Positions 63,038 to 64,000 of a stretch of DNA of 64,000 nt are shown piece after piece. The DNA comes from Thalassotalea hakodatensis (GTDB lineage: Bacteria > Pseudomonadota > Gammaproteobacteria > Enterobacterales > Alteromonadaceae). Where the stretch lies: contig NZ_AP027365.1 of NCBI RefSeq assembly GCF_030295995.1, forward strand, positions 2,574,066 through 2,638,065. The letters run 5' to 3'. A program made the translations under genes and the position numbers. Each line of letters starts with the position of its first letter. The first letter of the stretch is position 1. The notes beneath the pieces are model-generated. The model saw nothing but the letters and a program-made list of their open reading frames with translations, was not told where the DNA came from and searched no databases.

Positions 63038-63339
63038 GGTGTTGACTGTTGCTTGTTAGCAGAAAAAAGAAAGCGGTATAATAAGTAAACGGGTAATAAC
63101 ATCATTAGCTCACCTAGCAATATTCCTATCGTCACTTGTGCATTCATGGCGCCAGACTGAATGGTTGACCATACCAATTTATACAAGGCCCAGTCGCTAT
63201 AAAGTGTAGGGTTAAATTGATACACTTCTCGATAAATAGTCATCAATGTCATAGGCTTTATTAATTGCAATGCGACAAATGTTGCTATGCATAGAAACGC
63301 ATTCGCCCATTGATGCTTTTTTTGCATTGTACTTACCAT
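63034..63339 (-). CDS. small membrane protein, function unknown
   Basis: 101 residues from ATG 63339 (GTG 63342 and ATG 63327 are alternatives; none has a clear ribosome site). Three hydrophobic helices (about 10-30, 60-80 and 80-95). Its 3' end overlaps the convergent DUF3307 gene by four bases. No family recognised. Confidence 0.6.
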   Translation of the reverse strand: MVSTMQKKHQWANAFLCIATFVALQLIKPMTLMTIYREVYQFNPTLYSDWALYKLVWSTIQSGAMNAQVTIGILLGELMMLLPVYLLYRFLFSANKQQSTP

Positions 63340-63468
63340 CACACGACCAAACCTTTATTACGAAAGACTATTATGCCCATTGACCGATTTATTCAAAACG
63401 ATAAATGTTATCAATTAATAGGATTGTAAATGACCATGTTCAAAATACAACCCTACTAACCATTTGTA

Positions 63469-64000
63469 TTAAAGTTCTTTTTTACTACCATCAGCTAATA
63501 AACGATAAAATAAACTATCTTTGATTAACAGACCTTCTGAACTTCTAGATGGAAAGTGTGATTCATAATCGCTTGGATGCCTTACATCAATTGCCACAAC
63601 TTTACCTTGATATAGTTTTTGAACTTGCCATTGAATCGTGTGGCCAACGATCACCGCTGTTGCTGAAAACTTATCTAACCCTTGCTGCACCTCTTGCTGC
63701 GTTAAATCATCTTTAAAATACCCTCGATACCAAGAAGGTCCCGTTTTATTAGACACTAAAAAGTCATCATCGTCTGCATTTAAACGCGTAAGAAAAGGTT
63801 TTCGATAATGTGATCTGACTATTTGATTTATCTGGTCTAAATCATAATCAAATTCACTCAACTTAGGATGTATGCCACCATGAACAAACAAATAACCATT
63901 AATTTTTTCTATGCTATTTTTACTAGCAAGCCATTTACCAATAAACGAACTTTCATCATAAAGCTCTGCCTGTGTTTTGCCTAACATTGCAGCAATATAA
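63469..64000 (-). CDS. metallophosphoesterase, partial at right window edge
   Basis: The frame continues past the window edge, and ATG 63987 is probably internal. Visible are the second half of a calcineurin-like phosphoesterase: YLFVHGGIHPKL (His ligand), SNKTGPSWYRGYF and the final metal-binding AVIVGHTIQW, as in Shelphs and ApaH-like enzymes. The N-terminal D-x-H and GD-x2-D motifs would lie outside the window. Exact substrate unknown. Confidence 0.75.
   Translation of the reverse strand, partial: YIAAMLGKTQAELYDESSFIGKWLASKNSIEKINGYLFVHGGIHPKLSEFDYDLDQINQIVRSHYRKPFLTRLNADDDDFLVSNKTGPSWYRGYFKDDLTQQEVQQGLDKFSATAVIVGHTIQWQVQKLYQGKVVAIDVRHPSDYESHFPSRSSEGLLIKDSLFYRLLADGSKKEL

Overview
The window looks like a chromosomal segment of a marine gammaproteobacterium of the order Alteromonadales, most likely Colwelliaceae (Colwellia/Thalassotalea-like). 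This is inferred from the AT-rich base composition, the truC-DUF3549-DUF3301-csrB neighbourhood, the divergent hdfR/maoP pair, dodecin, HPF, EfpL (YeiP), PEP carboxylase and PEP-CTERM-type secreted proteins. No rRNA, tRNA or CRISPR array was seen.

0-7.9 kb: core genes (truC, DUF3549, DUF3301) are followed by two minus-strand RNA genes that read as CsrB-type sponges. Each has about 16 GGA motifs, a Rho-independent terminator, and a GacA/UvrY-type palindrome about 165-185 bp upstream of the inferred start. Between them lie a membrane protein and a LysR regulator divergent from a VOC enzyme, with a 312-bp MITE-like repeat in the shared promoter region.

7.9-22.5 kb: accessory DNA. An IS4 element is inserted in a MITE. 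A run of isolated minus-strand genes follows, mostly exported proteins: a periplasmic nitrilase-type enzyme, a lipoprotein, an aspartyl protease with PDZ, a LamG protein and a methyltransferase-like protein. IS3 and IS110 wreckage comes next, then a cluster of integron attC-like sites with no integrase gene in view (CALIN-like). One attC is split by an IS3 element, and two near-identical ORF-free cassette bodies are present.

22.5-30.5 kb: GNAT, KAS III-like enzyme, dodecin, a CoA-transferase/GNAT fusion overlapping an HDAC-family deacetylase, HPF, DUF3545, an HDOD protein and DUF808.

30.7-42.5 kb: the most distinctive module. A large secreted nuclease and a secreted M9-type metalloprotease both end in a dockerin-like domain. 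Each is followed at once by a small secreted protein made of a cohesin-like domain and a C-terminal PEP-CTERM-like sorting tail. This suggests surface docking of single enzymes through dedicated cohesin/dockerin pairs. EfpL, an M14-like peptidase, a dihaem cytochrome-rhodanese fusion, an aldo/keto reductase and a third PEP-CTERM-like protein lie between the two pairs.

42.5-64 kb: ppc, a beta-lactamase-fold hydrolase, a thioesterase, an RmlD-like reductase, hdfR/maoP, an HD-GYP response regulator next to a giant BvgS-like kinase with three periplasmic binding domains, an RND efflux operon (MFP-RND-TetR) with a clear TetR-type operator, a SatD/DUF3307 operon under a triple palindromic operator, and a metallophosphoesterase cut by the window edge. 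MITEs of one family recur at about 7.9, 28.5, 46.9, 48.9 and 50.6 kb.
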